A stretch of 64,000 nt of DNA, taken from Rotaria sp. Silwood1. Taxonomy: Eukaryota; Rotifera; Eurotatoria; Philodinida; Philodinidae. Below, piece by piece: positions 1 through 13,094 of this stretch (the first letter of the stretch is position 1; every line of letters begins with the position of its first letter). A model generated the notes under the pieces. That model was not told the DNA's origin, did not search any database, and saw only the letters and a program-made list of their open reading frames with translations. Made by a program: the position numbers and the translations under genes. The DNA is taken from the NCBI GenBank assembly GCA_905250075.1, contig CAJNOP010000036.1, positions 1,405,393 to 1,469,392 of the forward strand, in the 5' to 3' direction.

Positions 1-1420
1 TTGGACTAATATTATAGAAAAAATTGATTTAATTTACATAAGAAAAAAGTTTCTGAATGTAACATATAATATAGAACACTGCTAACAATGTTAATTCAAT
101 GATCTCTTTATTTCTTATAAATATATACATAATGAATGGACATATACGACGTACATATATATATATGTATACTTTTTTCATTCTATGACCAATCATATGA
201 AAGTTCCTGAAGAAGAAGAAGAAAACTTGTAAAATATAATATAGATTCACTAGGGCAGTTATAAATCTATTTCATATTGTTAGAGGTCTTACATTAGCAT
301 TAGTCTTTAAAAACTGCTAATGATTGGCATTAGAGTTAATTAGTAAGCAAGGTATTACAATTAAGTTACCAATCATATTACTTATAATACATGTACTCGA
401 TAAAGTTTTGAGAGGATCCTTTGGACATCCCATCAGTAGTATTTCAGCTGCTATAGGCATCACATTACTTAATGTGACAGATACATTATCTGAAATACTA
501 CAGGCAGGACCTAGGGTATCAGAGATTTCACTTGAGTGTTTACAACTAGCATGTCCAGATAATCTGTGAAAAGCAATAGCTAGCATGGTTACATGATCCT
601 TCAAGTCTTACATTCAATCCATCTATAAGAGTTAACAAAAATGCTGTTTGAATGTGAATAATTGTGACGTATGAGTCTTAATGATTAATGTTAATGCAAA
701 CGTGTTAACATAAGTATTCAAAAACGCTAATGCTACTTCAAATAGCACATTAATAGTCAAAAGTTTCAGATTGAATACCTACATACAAAAAGTACGAGAA
801 GCGGTCTTCGAAGAGTCATGATCCATGTACGTCTCTGTGTACACAGTAAGCCTAATGTTTATCCTACCTCCATGTACTACGAAGTGGACTAGCCAGTAGT
901 CAATCACGCTAGTTTTAATCGTTGCACTTCTCAATTTGTAAAAGTAACGGAGTGATTAAAATTGACCTCAAATTTTGGTGCCACTACTATCTGCACTGTT
1001 GTTAGCACGGGATTCATACACAGCACAGCACATAGCGCCTAAAAATATTAACAAACATTATACAGCGCTGTGAGCATTTTATTACAATACAAAGTTCCAA
1101 CAAAATTTCCTTCCTACTCAAGTGGTTTTCAATACTTCTTCGAAACATTCATTAATATTCGAAGTTGCATAAGCCATCTAATCTTATATTTGTATATTTT
1201 AATACGAGCCTTCATTCTAATTACACTTCGATCATTAAAACTAAACCTAGTCCTCCCAATGCCCAAACTTATTAGGGATTGTTACAGATATGTATTTATA
1301 AATACTTATTACTAAAATTAAATGTATATACATAATGTTCAGTGTCTGTCTGACGTCTCCGTGCTCAGGTCAAAGGTCAAATAAGGCTATATGGGAAAGG
1401 CTATAAGTGCTGCTATATTG
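1..1420. other. Intergenic, no gene seen
   Basis: AT-rich sequence with no reading frame showing codon bias or a recognisable domain. The short frames at 317-604 on either strand overlap each other and look like chance. Between about 270 and 790 several ATTAGCATTAG/TTAATG-type words recur on both strands, which may be a decayed repeat, but I could not define ends. Confidence 0.5.
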
Positions 1421-1550
1421 GGATACCCATAGATCCTCAAGGACTATTCTATGAAGGTACCCTTGGATCCTCAAGTCCTATTATATGGAGATACCCATAG
1501 GCTCTCAAGAGCTGTTATATGAGGGTACCCATAGGTCTCCAAGGGGTAGG
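1421..1550. repeat. 34-35 bp minisatellite, about 3.7 copies
   Basis: Consecutive units begin near 1421, 1456, 1490 and 1524, each starting with G(A/T)ACCC and followed by a TCCTCAAG-type word and a TATATG-type word. Spacing is 35, 34 and 34 bp. Units differ at several positions, so this is an old array. Confidence 0.75.
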
Positions 1551-1765
1551 GGATAAGGGAATACAGATATAAGGGTAAAGGGATAAGAGGCTAAGGCTAC
1601 AGAGACATAAGAGATAAGGGTATAGCGGATAAGTAGATGAGGCTGCATGGAATATAAGGGATAAAGGAATAACAGAATAAGGTTATAAGAGGTAATAACA
1701 CAAGAGTATAGGGCTACAAGGGTGTAAGACTTCAAGAGTATAAGGCTATAAGGTCCCTCGATATA
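1551..1765. repeat. Purine-rich degenerate ATAAGGG repeat tract
   Basis: A strand-asymmetric stretch full of ATAAGGG, ATAAGAG and CTATAAGG words with irregular spacing, directly following the minisatellite. The minus-strand open frame here exists because stop codons are depleted by the repeat; there is no sign of protein-coding constraint. Confidence 0.55.
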
Positions 1766-2715
1766 TATAATGCGAACTGTCTGATTGTCTATTACTGAAT
1801 CAAGGCTAAAGGACAGATGTGAAACTTTACAGGAAAAAAGCATCCGTGCAGTATGCACGAGCCCTTGCTAGTATATTCCTATCTATTGCTGAACTTACAG
1901 GAATAGGAATATACATATTAATTACATTTGTGCATACCTAAGACTAAATCTTTAACTAAGAATGATTGTATGTAAAATATGCTTCAAAATCTAAATTTAT
2001 ATTCAAATTCGAAATAGGAAGCTACTTCCAATAAACAAGTTATAATTTAGAAAAGTCAAATGAACTACAAGATGCCACATCATTATTCAAATATTTATCA
2101 AGAAGAAACGAATTGATTTGTATGCTAGAAATCATTAGAAATCATCATAATACCTTAAGGAGAAGAATGATTTAATGGAAGTAGTTAAAAATTATCGAAA
2201 TCCCTTAGAAACCATAAAAAAAACATGATAAATCATAGAAAATCTTTATTAATCAGATTAAAGTAAAGCCTTGATTTCTATTGATTTTCTTGATTTTCAA
2301 TAATTTCCAATATTCTTAGCGGTTGCAATTGGTTTCTAGTCATTTCTTATGGTTTTTCTCCAAATCTAAACATATCTGATCAGCAATATTGATTCACGAT
2401 GAACCGATAAAAACTGATTTTTCAGCGGTAGAAATCACTTTGTTCCTCCTTGAATTTTTAAAGTAACATACGAAAGATTTAGACAACTGAAAAAACCAAC
2501 ACATCATAATTTTCACAAATCAATAAAAAAAATTCAATTTCTTACATCTCCGTGCAAATCGAAACCTCTAAAAAAATATTCGTAAGAATTAATCTAATGT
2601 ATAATAATGTCAAGTTTCATCGTTTTTAAATTAACAAGTTTTTTTCTATTTAACCTAAAGTTTTAATAATGAAATAATGATAATTTATTTCGTTGACTAT
2701 AAATATGTGTTTTAG
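1766..2715. other. Spacer upstream of the FAM193-like gene
   Basis: No gene recognised. Words such as AAATCAT/ATGATTT and a GAAACCATAA/TTATGGTTTTT pair (about 2207 and 2347) appear in both orientations and may be a decayed foldback. The last bases read as a 3' splice site (TTTTAG at 2710-2715), so the true first exon of the FAM193-like gene lies in or before this stretch; I could not fix it. Confidence 0.4.
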
Positions 2716-4099
2716 TTACAACATCTTCCGAATCATCAACTAAAAAATCTTCATCAGCAAAATCTAAATCAAGTAAATCATCACATCGTCGTAAAGAAGC
2801 TTCATCATCGAATTCTTCAACCACAACAACAACAACAACAACCACAACAAATCAAATACCGAAAAAATCGATTGCTGCTGATTTACTTCTTCCTCGTTCT
2901 ATAGCTGATCTTTCAGCTAAAATTCAATCTGTTTCATTTACTGCTGGTACATTTGGTTCAATAACATCGGCAAATACCAATGAATCATTTCAATCGTCGT
3001 CTTCTTCTTCTTCATCATCAAATTGTTCAACAACAACATTAACAGCTGCTAAAACAACAACATCAACAGGACAAACACGTTTAAGTATTAATTTAACACG
3101 TAAACCAGGTTCAAAAACAACTGAACATGGTGGTCAAAAAATAGCTGAAGCACTTTTTAATGAATTAACAAGTTTCGGTAATGGAGAACATTTAAATAAT
3201 GGAAGAAAAAAAGATAATCAACAATTTAAAAAAACTAAACAACAACGTTCAAATATCAATGAAACATTACTTGGTTTGTTTGTTTGTTTTTTTTATTATT
3301 CAAAAAATAAAACTAAGTATAAATTTTATTTTAGGTTCTACAAATAATTCTCATTCATTTTTTAATTCATCCAATAAATCTGATTCAAATTCATCATCAA
3401 CAGCTTATAGTAATTTAGATCATCTTCTTCGACATGCAGCATCGAATACAGATGTATCCGAAGCAGCATTACATTCAATATTATCATCATTTCATTCTCC
3501 ATCTTGTCTTGATCCATCATCATCAAAACATTCAATATCATCAAAAACAACTGAAGCATTACAAACATTACTTGCTCAACAACAACATCAACATCTTCAT
3601 CATCATCATCATCATCATCAAAAAAAGACTTCATCAAATAATAATAATAATAATAATAATGGTAAACCATGTGAATATTGCTGTTGTGAATCTTCTGAAG
3701 GACGAACTTGTTCAGCATCAACATGTCTTCATTTATCATCAACATCAAATACAACAAATGGACCAATAAGTAGTTGTGTTACATGTATGGCTTTACCAGG
3801 TACAACAACATCTGTTATGGGTACAACAATAACAGGTGCTTTTAATCAACGTGATGTTGAAATGAAAGAACGTTTAAAACTTAAATTAACTAAAAGAAAT
3901 GTACAAAATTTAACTGAACAACAAAATTTATTAAAAGAACAACAACAACAGAAAAAAAACCTAACAACTAGTAAAAAACAATCAGTACAAAATAATAATA
4001 CAAAAGCAAAAGAATTTCTTATTAATGATCCTAATAATATTGATGATTTAGTTAGATTTATTGATGGAAATGAAACATCATCTAATAGTAATGAACATC

Positions 4100-4132
<33 letters not shown>

Positions 4133-6494
4133 CTAATGAATCAACATCAAAAAAACATAAGAAGAAAAAAGATAAACAATCAAAAATTAATAATAATAAT
4201 AATACTAATAACAATAATAATGAAGAAATAAAAACCAATTCTTCTCAATCTAAAGAACAACAACAACAACAACAACAGCAAACGAATAAAAAAAAACAAA
4301 ATGGATCAAATACTACTCAACAAACAATGTATATATATATTTATTTTAATTTTATTACTAAGATATATGTCATAGTCTTTTTATCCATATAGTTCTTCTC
4401 AACAACCATCTCGCAGTACTTCATCTTCATCATCATCTACAAAAGTAACACCTCTTTCATCATCAACTCCTTCTGTTGAAACTCAACAGCCTTTATCAAA
4501 ACGAAAACAAAAAGCCAAATTAAAACTTGAACAACAACAAAAACAAGCAACTAACTCTATAGATCAATCATCAACTACTTCTAATATCATCACAACAGCT
4601 ACTAATCCTACATCAACATCATCTACAGATCCTGTTGCAGTTCCTCTTCCATCTACCCTTCCAACTTCTTCTTCTTCATCTTTTTCTTCTTCTCAAAGAA
4701 CTAATACACCTCGAACAAGTTTTGATTTACCATCGGAAAATTTTGATTCACCTGGAGAGGAAGTCAATTGGATAACTATTTCACGTAAACAAAGTAAGCA
4801 TAAACCAACACAACCATCTGTACCATCACTATTGGCTGTACCTGTTCTACCTGTTGTTCCGCCGACGAATACCAAACAGTATCGACAACAACAGCAACAG
4901 ACAACAGCTAATACTAAAAAGACAACCTCAACGGCTAATACTTCATCTAATGCTCAACAAAAAGTGATACCACCAACTGGTGTATTATCGAATGTTGCAT
5001 TGGAGACTCAATTAAATAATAATAAACAACAGCAGACTAGTGTAGCTCCACCTCGTCTTCAAAATGTATTAAAAAATCATGCTTCATATCAACCACACAA
5101 AGTTGAAACATCAGTGCCACCTCAATCACCAGTACAACCACCACCATTGAATCTTTGGACAAATAATAATATTCATGAACATACTCCAGGTATTATTCAT
5201 CGGAAAAATAACTATCACTCAGGAATGATAGCTACGGTTTCCCGTATTTTTTTTGCTATAACTTCATCATAAATGGCCGTTTACAATGGCATCCAAGTCT
5301 TGTTTCATTGTAATTCTATTCACTGTAATACAATGTTGTATACAACAATATATCTACAGCATTATATGGTCGTATATATGCCGTATTCTTATTAAAAATA
5401 TTCGTAAAATATCAATGTGATTTACGGTACAATACGACATATAAGCAGATCGTATATAAACATTTACGACCGAAGTTGTAGCGTATATTGTTTAATCAGG
5501 GTATACTAAAGAAAAATCCTTACGATTTATATATTAATGTTTGACAAAAAAGAAATTCATTGCTTTTCATTTTTTTTTAATTATGAGAATAATAGATTAT
5601 TTCATTTTTCTTGCATAGGAATACCATCAATGCCTACATCTTCTATACTACCATCATCATCAACTCTACTTCCTACGACACCATCTTATATTCCAACTCA
5701 TACACCGCCACCACAACCTGTTATTCCACCATCATCTTCAATACTGTCGGAAGGTTTATCATCATCATCGATGTATTGGGATCCAAATGGTTTTCTTCTG
5801 CCACCACCATCTCAATCAATAATTATCCCTTCAACTGCACCAGGTCCTGTACAACGACCAAATTCATCGTTTTCGCCAGCACCTGGTACTGTTAATAATA
5901 CAACATCTCGTTGTATTCAACGACCTTCACCTGAACCACGTTCCTGTTCAACAAATCCTGCTCCTTTCCCACTTTATTCTCCTATGAATTATGCTGTAGG
6001 TAATTCAAGTTCAACATGGAATGATACGCCTGTTACAAATACAAACGAGTCACATTGGAACTATCCACAAGACCACCAGCAGCAACAACAACAACAACTT
6101 GGATTATCAACAACTCCAACTGATTTTCCTCTCTATGATCCATTTCATAGTGGTGCTGGACTAAAACTTCCATCAACGACAGAGAAAACATTATTGATAA
6201 ATGAATTTCCAGGTAGATAAATAAATGAGAATCATTTTTTTGTATTTATTTCTTTGTAATTTTTCAAAAGAACCTTTTACTGATCTGTGTGCTAATTCTC
6301 AAGATAATGATTTTAATGAAATGGATCCATTTGATAAAGAAATTGAAGATTTTAAAAAGTAAATGATTATTTATTGATTCAAAATGAATTTTTATTATTT
6401 ATTTTATTTAAGATTTTGTTTCGAAAGTGTCCCGTTAGAAACACGTGAAAAATTGCCAATTAATGTTGATCGCTGCTTTGTTCGTCAAGCTTGA
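2716..6494 (+). CDS. FAM193: FAM193-family protein, 5' exon missing from model
   Basis: Six exons agree in phase: 2716-3273, 3335-4328, 4393-5189, 5619-6212, 6271-6358 and 6413-6494, giving about 1036 residues without the start. Most of the protein is low complexity: poly-Ser, poly-Thr, poly-Gln, poly-Asn and a His run. Ordered parts are a Cys-rich patch (CEYCCCESSEGRTC) in exon 2, a basic segment VEMKERLKLKLTKR, and the end, with DPFDKEIEDFKKFC joined over an intron to FESVPLETREKLPINVD. This acidic-to-FCF ending is the C-terminal hallmark I associate with FAM193A/B, a nuclear family of poorly known role. Introns are 54-64 nt except the fourth (429 nt). The start codon was not found, because exon one needs an upstream donor in phase 1. 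Family call is by eye. Confidence 0.7.
5190..5618 (+). other. Expanded intron 3 of the FAM193-like gene (429 nt)
   Basis: Donor CCAG/GTATTA and acceptor TTGCATAG/GA are in matching phase. The intron is about seven times longer than its neighbours and holds GTATATA/TATACG-type words and several CGTATAT/ATATACG pairs in opposite orientation. This suggests an inserted short element, but no clean terminal repeats or target duplication could be delimited. Confidence 0.5.
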
Positions 6495-6757
6495 TGAAAC
6501 TGAAGATTTTTTTTTTTATTTTCTCTCAATTTTGTTGTTTATCTTGTTCGCATTGTACAGATTTATCACATTATGCGAGAGAAAAAAGCACAGACCTATT
6601 GAGAGAACAAATTTATTCTATACTTATACGCAAACAATTTTTCTTCTTTTTGCCTTGTGCTTGCCTTTATATCATTAAGATATCAACATAAATAAAGACA
6701 AATGAAAAAGATAAATATACATTTATATAGCATATATGAATTTTACATAAAAGAAAA

Positions 6758-7444
6758 TTATGAATAATAAGGATAAGGTGGTGGAGGTCCTGGAATTTGT
6801 TGTGTCGGTGGATAATTTATTTTGTATTCAATATTAACAAGTAATTGTCCAGCTGGTCCATTGTAATAATCTCTTAATGGAATCCATCGTTGCTGTTGAG
6901 GAGTCCAATTATTATTATTGTTTAATAAAATTCTTATTGGAATATCACCATTAGCTATTGTTTGTTGTTGATATTCTGTTTGAATCCAAATAAAAAGTTG
7001 ATCATAATCAAATTGATAAACAGGAAATGAAAATTGTTGTTGATACTGTCCTGATGATGTTTGATATCTTTGATGATTACATTCCATAATAACGGTTAAG
7101 GGACCCCATTGATTTAATCCATCGATATGATTGACACTTATCAATAATTCACCATTGCCCATAGATGGCGGAAAAGGTACTGGGGGTGGTGGTCCATAGG
7201 ATGCTTGTTGTGGTTGATATTGAGGTGATGGTGATATTGGATATTTGGTTTGCGATTGCGATGGTAGTGGTTGTGGTGGTGGAACCGGACTGGCAGATGA
7301 AGCATGTGAGTCATGTTTATTGTTTTTTCGATTTTTCCACCAATCTTGAGCTTTATCACATGCTGCATTGACAGCCCGATTTTCCAAATTTGATATAACT
7401 ACCCATTCTGTTATTCGACCAGCGCGACCCAAAAAATCTGACAT
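6758..7444 (-). CDS. Proline-rich protein with C2-like domain
   Basis: Single-exon gene of 228 aa starting at an ATG. Residues 1-45 are a basic amphipathic segment with aromatic residues (WVVISNLENRAVN, AQDWWKNRKN). About 46-95 is Pro/Gln/Ser-rich. Residues about 97-210 alternate hydrophobic strands in a way typical of a C2 beta-sandwich (GELLISVNHIDGL, GPLTVIMECNHQRYQT, QLLVNIEYKI). The end is again Pro-rich (PGPPPPYPYY). The cluster of Asp residues that binds calcium in classical C2 domains is not evident, so membrane or protein binding without calcium is more likely. It converges with the FAM193-like gene, 263 bp between stops. The C2 assignment is a fold impression. Confidence 0.65.
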   Translation of the reverse strand: MSDFLGRAGRITEWVVISNLENRAVNAACDKAQDWWKNRKNNKHDSHASSASPVPPPQPLPSQSQTKYPISPSPQYQPQQASYGPPPPVPFPPSMGNGELLISVNHIDGLNQWGPLTVIMECNHQRYQTSSGQYQQQFSFPVYQFDYDQLFIWIQTEYQQQTIANGDIPIRILLNNNNNWTPQQQRWIPLRDYYNGPAGQLLVNIEYKINYPPTQQIPGPPPPYPYYS

Positions 7445-10028
7445 TCGAATTTCTATTCAAAAATTAACAACGTAGTTTTGTTTATTTTTTTTTTCGAGAA
7501 CAAGCTTGATCTTTTCTGATTCTGTTTATGACGGATCGTAAACCAATGGTAGAAATAGAGAAGAAGAAAACTTTTTCTTTTCTCTTCCTGTATTACGTTA
7601 ACCACTCATATTTCTCTGAATATCGCTGCTAAATAATGTTAAGGTTCTTTTGGCATTGAGAACAAAAAAACAAACGATGTCGCTTGTTCTTTGTCTCGTT
7701 TTTATGTGAAGCATTTATCAGCATGAATCAACGTAATTCTGTTTATTTCAATGCTTGCAGACATAATTATTAATGCTTGAAACTATTTAGTTTTCTTCTA
7801 TCTTTCATCTTTGATTGAAGTCTTCCTTACAATTCATTTATGATAAAGTGATGAAACGATGATCTTTAAAGCAACATTTTCTTGTTGGATTAAGAAGAAT
7901 TTAAATTTTTCTATGCTGTTGTTTTGTGTTGAAAATATCCTTATTAATTCATTTTATTAGTAACAACACATGATGCTTGACTATAAAATTAAACAATTGT
8001 TAATTACGGATCTGAGAACGGAGTGATTCTCGTAATTTTTTAAATTATATTCTTCATGAGAAACTTTTCCACATTATCAATTAATCAATTTAATTAATTT
8101 GTTTTTTATTTCATTGAGTACTGAATATAAAATTAGAATTAAAATACTGCATTTTTCGTCTAGGGAGTATCCTAAAATTTTTTGGCCATTTCTGGCTCTT
8201 GAAGAGCGATCAATCGATTCGCATGAAATTCTTACTATAAACAGGACATCTAAAATAAGACGAAATGTATTCGAGAGATAAATTTTAAATAAGGTTTTCG
8301 CGGTTTTTCAAGAAGTTCTAATTTTCCATACTACCACATCAGGGTTGCTGAAGATCTCCACTAATATTATCCGAACGGGTTGAAGTTTCGGCCAGAGATA
8401 TTTGGAAGCATAGTTTTGGATCCGAACCTTTACGTATCTATTTCATAAAGAAAAATGATAGCGAGATTTTTGAAAAAGCTAAAAACCACTTCTGAGATAT
8501 AATCTAAGGTATCTCGAAAAAAATATGAGCTCTATCAGACAAATTTATAGCGAAAAACTTGTTTAAAACTTTTCTCCTCGAGCACTTGTCTCCTTATTTT
8601 AGGTATTGTATCTGTGGTGAAAATTTCATGTGAATCAGGTGTACCGTTAATCACTTATAGGGTTCCTATCACCAGTCAATACTATTCATTAATTTTATTG
8701 GCATCATTCTTTATATGAAAAAAAAAGCAATACGATATTACAGATTTATACTCTCAATGTTTTTATGACATTTGTCTTTGCAATGTCTTTGGTAAATACA
8801 CATGTATCACATATAAACATTATCATCTTAGAAGCTCCTTCTTATATTTCGATGGTCACTCAATCGTACATAACATTTTCGACAGACATGAATGGTTCTA
8901 GCATTTGCGATAGTCCTCCTAATTTTTTTACTGGCAACTTATTATTGTCTGTCGTTTGATTGTTTGAGTAGCTCAATTCAATATTGTTGGTAGTCTTCTT
9001 GACATTTTTTGTGGTAAATATAAATCAGTGACTCTCCCGAACATAGTTTAATGAGATGAAAAACTATATTTATCCTTGGATGCTAGTATAGAAATAAATT
9101 ATGATCTACCCATGACTCATGGTTTTTCAACAGAATGATTCTTTGGTAAATGTGCAATATCATATACAACCAAGTCTAAATATAGAAATGATGTACTTGT
9201 AAAATAAAATTTCTTTTTTGTTTTGTAACAACTGAAGTTTGGCTTATAATACATTTAATGAGATTCATGGAGATAACTCCATCAAACCTTGTTAAGTCTT
9301 ATCGAACATTCAATAGTTAAATTAATGATTATTTTCAATTAAAAAGTATTCAGGAATCTTTCATTGAAGTTGGTCAAAATCATACCTTTCTGATTGGATA
9401 ATATTCACTATAGCGATACCATACTTACGATCAGAAATGTTCAATTTACGTAAAGTTTAATGAATATAAACAATATTTTAAAGAAAAGTTATAAATTTAT
9501 TTTGTTATAGGTAAACATTATATTGACAATGAATTTGTAACTGTAACAACCTATTTAGAAGTGGTTGAACTACACAACTTGATTATAGTTTTTCCTGCAA
9601 GTTCATCCATCATTAATCTTTCTAATAAATTCCATGAGATATTCAGATCGGTGAAGACATAATTTAACAACTGTTCTACCATTAAATTCGGTTTACAAAT
9701 ATTGAGTATCAAAAAAATAATTGACACTATACAAATAATTCAAAATTTTATTGTTGCTTCTGCTTTATAGAAATAAAATTATTATTCGGATTCGAAATAT
9801 GCTTTGAAAAACTATTCAAATGTCATACAGACATATTCTTTTCAATCGATAATTCCACTATTGTATAGTTGATAGTTAAATTTGATCTATATTCTTTATT
9901 CGTCTCAAATTTCAAAAAATCGTTTTATTTTATTTTCTTATTTCAATTTTTTTTCCTTTTTTCAAATGAAATACTTTTAACATCTTATTATCAATCGAAA
10001 GTCCTTCATTGAATCTCGTTTATTTTTA
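7445..10028. other. Intergenic, no gene seen
   Basis: About 2.6 kb with no frame longer than 64 codons that looks coding. 8280-8660 has slightly higher GC and degenerate, protein-like short stretches interrupted by stops, which may be an old repeat copy. The 5' flank of the C2-like gene includes a purine run followed by a pyrimidine run around 7555-7590 able to form a weak hairpin. Confidence 0.5.
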
Positions 10029-10976
10029 TTAATTCGTTGGATGTATTAATGCATATAAAGCTATCGTTCGTAGTTGTGACAAGTAAGCAGCTAATTGTTG
10101 CGCAACACGAATAACTTTTGGATCTACTTGTGTACCTTTGACTTTAAAAGAAAATTCAGTTTTGACGTCGTCTATTTTTGGATAGTACATAATTTCTGCA
10201 TCTGATTTTTTTCCTGCTAAATTAATACTAAACTCAGCTGTTTGCATAGTGACTTTGCCCAATGAATCAGGTACAATAATAATTGGTTGACCTGAACGAG
10301 TAACTTTACCAGCATCAATAAGAATTGAGGACAAATTGATTGGAGACATTTGATCGAAGTCAAATGATAGAGTTGTAGTATAACTATGTGCACTTTTAAC
10401 GGTAAGCTCACCGTTGTCCGTGTGTATATCGAGCTCGAATTTAGCAACTGTGTTGTTAATATAATCTTCTGCAACCTGTAAAAAGAATGAAAACATAGTT
10501 AATTCAATTAGAAAAACAATCAAGAAACTTAAATTTTCGAGTTCTATTACTCGTTTTTTTTCTCTCAACAAGAATAAGAAGATATTTACCGTTAGCTGTA
10601 CACATGCAAGAGCTGGATCAATATCTGAAATTTTCATCACAATATCAGCTGGCTCTGTTATTCTCTTTTGTCGTGTTTTAAATACTGGTCTTATATAAAA
10701 ATCAGTTGTATTTCGACTATTATCCGAAACATATCGAGTAAAAGATATATTCTTGAATTTCAAAGATGATCGTGATACTTTGAATGGCATAATTTTTGCA
10801 TCTTCAATTTTAACTAATTCATCAATAACTTTCATAACACCAGTTTCAAAAGAATTTGCCAACAAATCTGGTCGAAGAACAACTTGATACTCGCGTGATG
10901 TGTATTCACAATTCATCGACATGATTTTATGAGCATGATTAATCAAAATCCAAACAAATGAAATAAATAGTAACAT
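10029..10976 (-). CDS. Secreted hypothetical protein
   Basis: Starts with ATG at 10976 and a clear signal peptide (MLLFISFVWILINHAHKI, hydrophobic core then polar). The frame runs through an in-frame 114-nt intron at 10476-10589: the donor CTAACG/GTAAAT and acceptor TTACAG/GTTGC are good and removing it deletes an odd hydrophobic insert. The spliced product is 277 aa. Predicted secondary structure is mainly beta with amphipathic strands such as TTLSFDFDQM and VKTEFSFKVKG and a helical end rich in Ala/Leu. I do not recognise the family. There are few Cys, so it is not a typical small disulfide-rich secreted protein. It stands alone, 2.1 kb from the next gene. Confidence 0.65.
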   Translation of the reverse strand: MLLFISFVWILINHAHKIMSMNCEYTSREYQVVLRPDLLANSFETGVMKVIDELVKIEDAKIMPFKVSRSSLKFKNISFTRYVSDNSRNTTDFYIRPVFKTRQKRITEPADIVMKISDIDPALACVQLTVNIFLFLLREKKRVIELENLSFLIVFLIELTMFSFFLQVAEDYINNTVAKFELDIHTDNGELTVKSAHSYTTTLSFDFDQMSPINLSSILIDAGKVTRSGQPIIIVPDSLGKVTMQTAEFSINLAGKKSDAEIMYYPKIDDVKTEFSFKVKGTQVDPKVIRVAQQLAAYLSQLRTIALYALIHPTN

Positions 10977-13094
10977 TATTGTGTAACAATTTAATGCAGG
11001 TATGCTGTAAAACGAAAATGGACCAAAAATAAATATCTTTTCGTAAGCTATGAAGTGGTATCAATACGACTTAAGAGATAGATGTTGATAACTGATATCC
11101 TGTTTTCGTTAGTGGCCTTGGTGGCTTATCATAGATGAAACAAAATCTTAATTGATTTTTCAATATGATTTAGCATCAGGATATTGATGTTTTTCTTTCG
11201 TATTTCTTCGTTCGTAAATATATTAAATGTTAATCTGCTTTTAACAAGAATTGTCTAAGAAAAATATCACATGAGACACAGAAAAAAGCAAAAAAATAAA
11301 TGTAAAGACTGCAAATTTCAGTTTAGTTAAAGAATGAAGTTGCTCATGATTAAGAGAATATACATAAGTAAGGCTTTTTTGAATAAATAAAATACTACTG
11401 ATGTATTTGTCCTTTTGCTTTCTCTTTTTTATGTAACTTGACAAAATTTTTGCTGATGACCATCTCGAAATAAATAATAACTTCTCTACTAAAAAGTGTA
11501 CCGTTCAGATTTTATAAATCTGATATCGTTTATTGTATACGATTTCATATAATAGAAGAGTTTTTTCTCATATCATTAATTTTAACATAATTTTCTATAT
11601 TTGAACGAACGATAGAAATAAGTCCAGGACTTTGTAGAAATAATGATTTGTGTTGACTGTTATGAATATTTTAATTGTTTGTTTAATCAGTTTTAACTAT
11701 TCTTATCAAATTATAATCGATTGAGTAGAATCTTGATCAAAATTCGTGTTCATGTAAGATCATAATCGATAACATATGTATATTCAAGAATGCAATTATA
11801 TATAATGAAAATGTTATTTTTGGTCGGTTAAATCAACAGTTTCGACTGACTGATTCGATCAGAAAAAGCTCTACTAATTCCAAGAATGATATTTCTATCA
11901 GCTGCGACGATAGAAAATGTTTAATTTATGGTGTTACTATCATGAATATATTGATCATAATACTACCAACTATCTATTTTTGCAAACTACTTTCTGTACA
12001 GATCATTCCAATTCTTACGTTAAATGTACGTCGATAAGTCCAACCAATAAGGTTGTCAATCTTAATTTCATTATTTCTAATCACTTGTATTAAATTATGA
12101 TATACACCAACATAATCAAGCATCCTATTGCCAGAAATATGACAAAACAATTTATAATGAGTCTAATGATCTAGTCGCTATCCTCGTATGCTCGTAGCAA
12201 GTATAAGTCGAGTAACTAAATCTTGAGGGAACAGATGAAGGTGTATGAATGAGTGGTTTAAATTATTAGTCACATCCGACTCTCACCCTCGTTCATATAC
12301 AGATAGAATATCTGATTCATATTTATCAATCTGGTCTATTTTAAATTATGAACATGTAAAAATGACTTTTATAGAGACACAGACTCTTATATGAAAGAAA
12401 ACATGCTATTGTATTCTACCGTTATTAATGAATTACAAAATCAAGCGTTTCCAAGTACGATTGCATCAAAATTTGACACATATCCATGGCAGATGATCTA
12501 TTTTATAGTGTGTTTGAAATAAAAAGATAAAATGCAAATGGAAGGATATTCATATCAAAGATCATTTAAACAGCAGTATGCTCGTTTCTTTTGCAATTAT
12601 TTTTAGAACGTAGAAAAATCTGATATGAGACAAAGTCCGACGACGAAAAAATATGTTGTTATAATTGTTTATCTGAATAAATCGATAAATCCTATTACAA
12701 AGATGAACAAATATGATTATAAAATAAGATATTCTTTTAAAATAATGTTGTTTATATGAAGAGTAGTATATTAAACAACCTGTTGTCAGAGATCTGATTA
12801 CAGCATGTTTTAGTGACTTTTTATTAGTAATTTAACTTTCGAACATTTGATAGTTTCATAGAATACTGTTCTAAAGACTTCGTTTTGTATAGCATACGAC
12901 AAATTCTATTGACAGTAAAAATTGTAAATCATTCACTGCAAAACTCGCACAGAAATCACTGAAATAATAAGCAGTTATAGAATAAGAGACTAATCTGTTA
13001 TTTCATTTTTTATCTTTTTTTTAAGCATTACACATAATCGATTATTGTCAAGTAATCGTCTACGTAAAATATGTCATGAAAAGATGCTTATTGA
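10977..13094. other. Intergenic, no gene seen
   Basis: AT-rich, no frame with coding character on either strand and no tRNA-like B box. An acceptor-like GTTTTACAG lies about 27 nt upstream (minus strand) of the secreted-protein ATG, which could be a 5' UTR or spliced-leader acceptor. Confidence 0.5.

Noticed and set aside
1505..1858. 117-codon minus-strand frame
   Set aside because: Runs through the ATAAGGG purine tract, which lacks stops on the reverse strand by composition; no protein signature.
2663..2845. Minus-strand frame with poly-Val
   Set aside because: Reverse of the poly-Thr coding run at the start of the FAM193-like model.
3362..3766. Minus-strand frame rich in Tyr and Asp
   Set aside because: It is the reverse of the poly-His/poly-Asn coding repeat of the FAM193-like exon.
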